From Candidatus Komeilibacteria bacterium RIFCSPHIGHO2_01_FULL_52_14 (GTDB lineage Bacteria; Patescibacteriota; Patescibacteriia; UBA1558; 2-01-FULL-52-15), in contig MHKK01000034.1 of the NCBI GenBank assembly GCA_001818365.1, forward strand, positions 1 to 6,378: a DNA stretch of 6,378 nucleotides, read 5' to 3'. How positions within the stretch are numbered: the first letter of the stretch is position 1; each line of letters begins with the position of its first letter. This document shows, one piece after another, positions 5,100-6,378 of this stretch. Below the pieces are notes generated by a model. That model had not been told where the DNA came from and ran no database searches. It was given only the letters and a program-made list of their open reading frames with translations. A program made the position numbers and the translations under genes.

Positions 5100-6378
5100 T
5101 TACTCGCGTGAAATCATGGCGCCGATACCGGTCAGCCGCTGGTCAAGGCGTTCATAACCGCGGTCAACCTGATCGGCACCGTGAATCTTCGTCGTACCCT
5201 CCGCTACCAAACCGGCCATGATCAAGGTCATTCCGGCGCGAAGGTCGTATCCGGTTAATTCCTTTCCGTACAGTGGCGTCGGTCCGATGACCAAAATACG
5301 GTGCGGATCGAGAATTGTAATGTTGGCTCCCATCGACTGAAGCTCTGTGACGTACCGGAAACGCCCGTCATACATCCAGTCGTGTACCAAACTGATGCCC
5401 TGTGCCTGCGTCAAAACCAGCGTGAACGGCTGCAACAGATCCGCAGCAAAACCGGGATACGGCATCGAGTGAAGCTTTTTGAGCGCGCGCAATGTCCGAA
5501 TTTTTTTTGGGTGAATATCTGCAAGCACGTAGTGGTCACCGGGATCCCGTCGTTCCTTATCGATTTCGAACTGAAGCCCTATCTCCTCGAATTTTTTCAT
5601 CTCGAGCGATAAAAAATCCGGAGCAACGCCCTGGATAACCAGCTCCGATTGAGTTGCGGCAGCAAGAGCAATAAAGCTGCCTGCATCGATCGGATCAGGC
5701 ATTATCGTGTAACTACAGCCGGAGAGGGACGCAACCGGACGAATACCGACCGTATGCGTTCCGATGCCGTCAATATGTGCCCCGGCTGCCTGCAGGAACC
5801 AGCATAAATCCTGTACAACGTGCTCCGCGGCGCAGCACTTTATCGTAACCTTCTTTTTGCCGAGAACAGCCGCGACGATCGCGTTCTCGGTCGCCGTAAC
5901 GCTGAATTCTTTCATGACAATGACATCTGCGGCCGGACCGCTCCGGTGAACGTCAAAATAATCGTCGGTAACCGTTGCCGCAAACCCGAGCTCGCGAAGC
6001 GCTTCAAGGTGGGCATCGACCGGCCTACTGCCGATCTTGCATCCGCCGGGTAATGACATCCGAATTGAACCGAACCGATGGGCAAGGCAGCCCAAAAAAA
6101 GGATCGAAGCCCGTATCTTTGATACCTTACCGTAATCCATTTTTGCGACGTCAAGCGAGCCGGTAGTAAGCTCGACGGAATTATGCCCTGTCCAGCGAAT
6201 ACGCGCTCCCATATCTTCAAGGATAGAAAGCATCGTTATCACGTCGGAAATTTTAGGAACATTATGCAGCGTTACCGTGCCCTCTATCAGAACGGTCGCC
6301 GCTATGATAGGCGCCGCAGCGTTCTTTGCTCCCTGAACGGGAACCGTTCCGTGAAGCTTCTTTCCTCCTTGAATAACA
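5100..6378 (-). CDS. murA: UDP-N-acetylglucosamine 1-carboxyvinyltransferase (5' end just outside window)
   Basis: It transfers enolpyruvate from PEP to UDP-GlcNAc, the first committed step of peptidoglycan synthesis, in the cytoplasm. The frame stays open to the window edge: 425 residues are visible, starting VIQGGKKLHG. Comparison with E. coli MurA suggests only about four residues are missing, so the GTG at 6242 is an internal codon and not the start. Family hallmarks are GAKNAAAP (visible residues 16-23, with the substrate-binding Lys-Asn pair), the loop PGGCKIGSRPVD with PEP-reactive Cys113 (E. coli Cys115), and GFAADLL with Asp313, matching the catalytic Asp305. GYDLRAGMTL holds Arg380, matching Arg397, and the end is VDRGYERLDQRL. 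The Cys means the target of fosfomycin is present, unlike the Asp forms of some resistant bacteria. It is the first visible gene of the murA-S41-pyrG unit; its promoter is outside the window. Confidence 0.97.
   Translation of the reverse strand, partial: VIQGGKKLHGTVPVQGAKNAAAPIIAATVLIEGTVTLHNVPKISDVITMLSILEDMGARIRWTGHNSVELTTGSLDVAKMDYGKVSKIRASILFLGCLAHRFGSIRMSLPGGCKIGSRPVDAHLEALRELGFAATVTDDYFDVHRSGPAADVIVMKEFSVTATENAIVAAVLGKKKVTIKCCAAEHVVQDLCWFLQAAGAHIDGIGTHTVGIRPVASLSGCSYTIMPDPIDAGSFIALAAATQSELVIQGVAPDFLSLEMKKFEEIGLQFEIDKERRDPGDHYVLADIHPKKIRTLRALKKLHSMPYPGFAADLLQPFTLVLTQAQGISLVHDWMYDGRFRYVTELQSMGANITILDPHRILVIGPTPLYGKELTGYDLRAGMTLIMAGLVAEGTTKIHGADQVDRGYERLDQRLTGIGAMISRE

Noticed and set aside
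6364..6370. Perfect Shine-Dalgarno-like AAGGAGG on the minus strand near the murA 5' end
   Set aside because: It encodes part of the conserved QGGK segment of MurA, and no start codon follows at a suitable distance.
1..6378. Alternative genetic code (TGA as glycine, as in some CPR lineages)
   Set aside because: The long genes have no in-frame TGA, and all products align with their families under the standard code. Only TAG and TAA stops are seen, but four stops are too few to argue from.

Overview
The window looks like a compact piece of bacterial chromosome carrying housekeeping genes, with near-balanced base composition. Five protein genes lie on the minus strand and one tRNA gene on the plus strand. 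The best guess for the source is a member of the Patescibacteria (CPR). This rests on family resemblance recalled from memory: the CTP synthase has an unusual set of motifs (GTMNPTVHGEVFV, GLCYGMQ, and an enlarged loop after GKY), the PfkB kinase resembles CPR forms, and genes are packed end to end with almost no spacers. No database search was possible, so the taxonomy is an inference. The code appears standard: no TGA interrupts any of the long genes, and the four visible stops are TAG or TAA.

Right to left (the direction of minus-strand transcription), the first block is murA (5' end just outside the window), an S41 carboxyl-terminal processing peptidase, and pyrG. The murA stop is 1 nt from the peptidase start, and the peptidase and pyrG overlap by 14 nt, so this is very probably one operon with translational coupling. 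It combines peptidoglycan precursor synthesis, envelope proteolysis and CTP synthesis. It ends at a strong hairpin with U-tracts on both strands (2211-2245), which also serves the convergent tRNA gene.

The middle (1924-2250) holds tRNA-Gln(UUG) with encoded CCA, followed by two compact GC-rich hairpins that share a 9-base core and then the bidirectional terminator. Upstream of the tRNA is a 172-bp divergent promoter region.

The left block, also minus strand, begins with an uncharacterised 534-residue protein that has a large soluble N-terminal part and a membrane-embedded C-terminal part. It is followed after 2 nt by the N-terminal 105 codons of a PfkB-family sugar or nucleoside kinase that runs off the window. 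I see no CRISPR array, insertion sequence, prophage or defence system. The most notable items are the uncharacterised membrane protein and the structured DNA/RNA at the tRNA 3' end.
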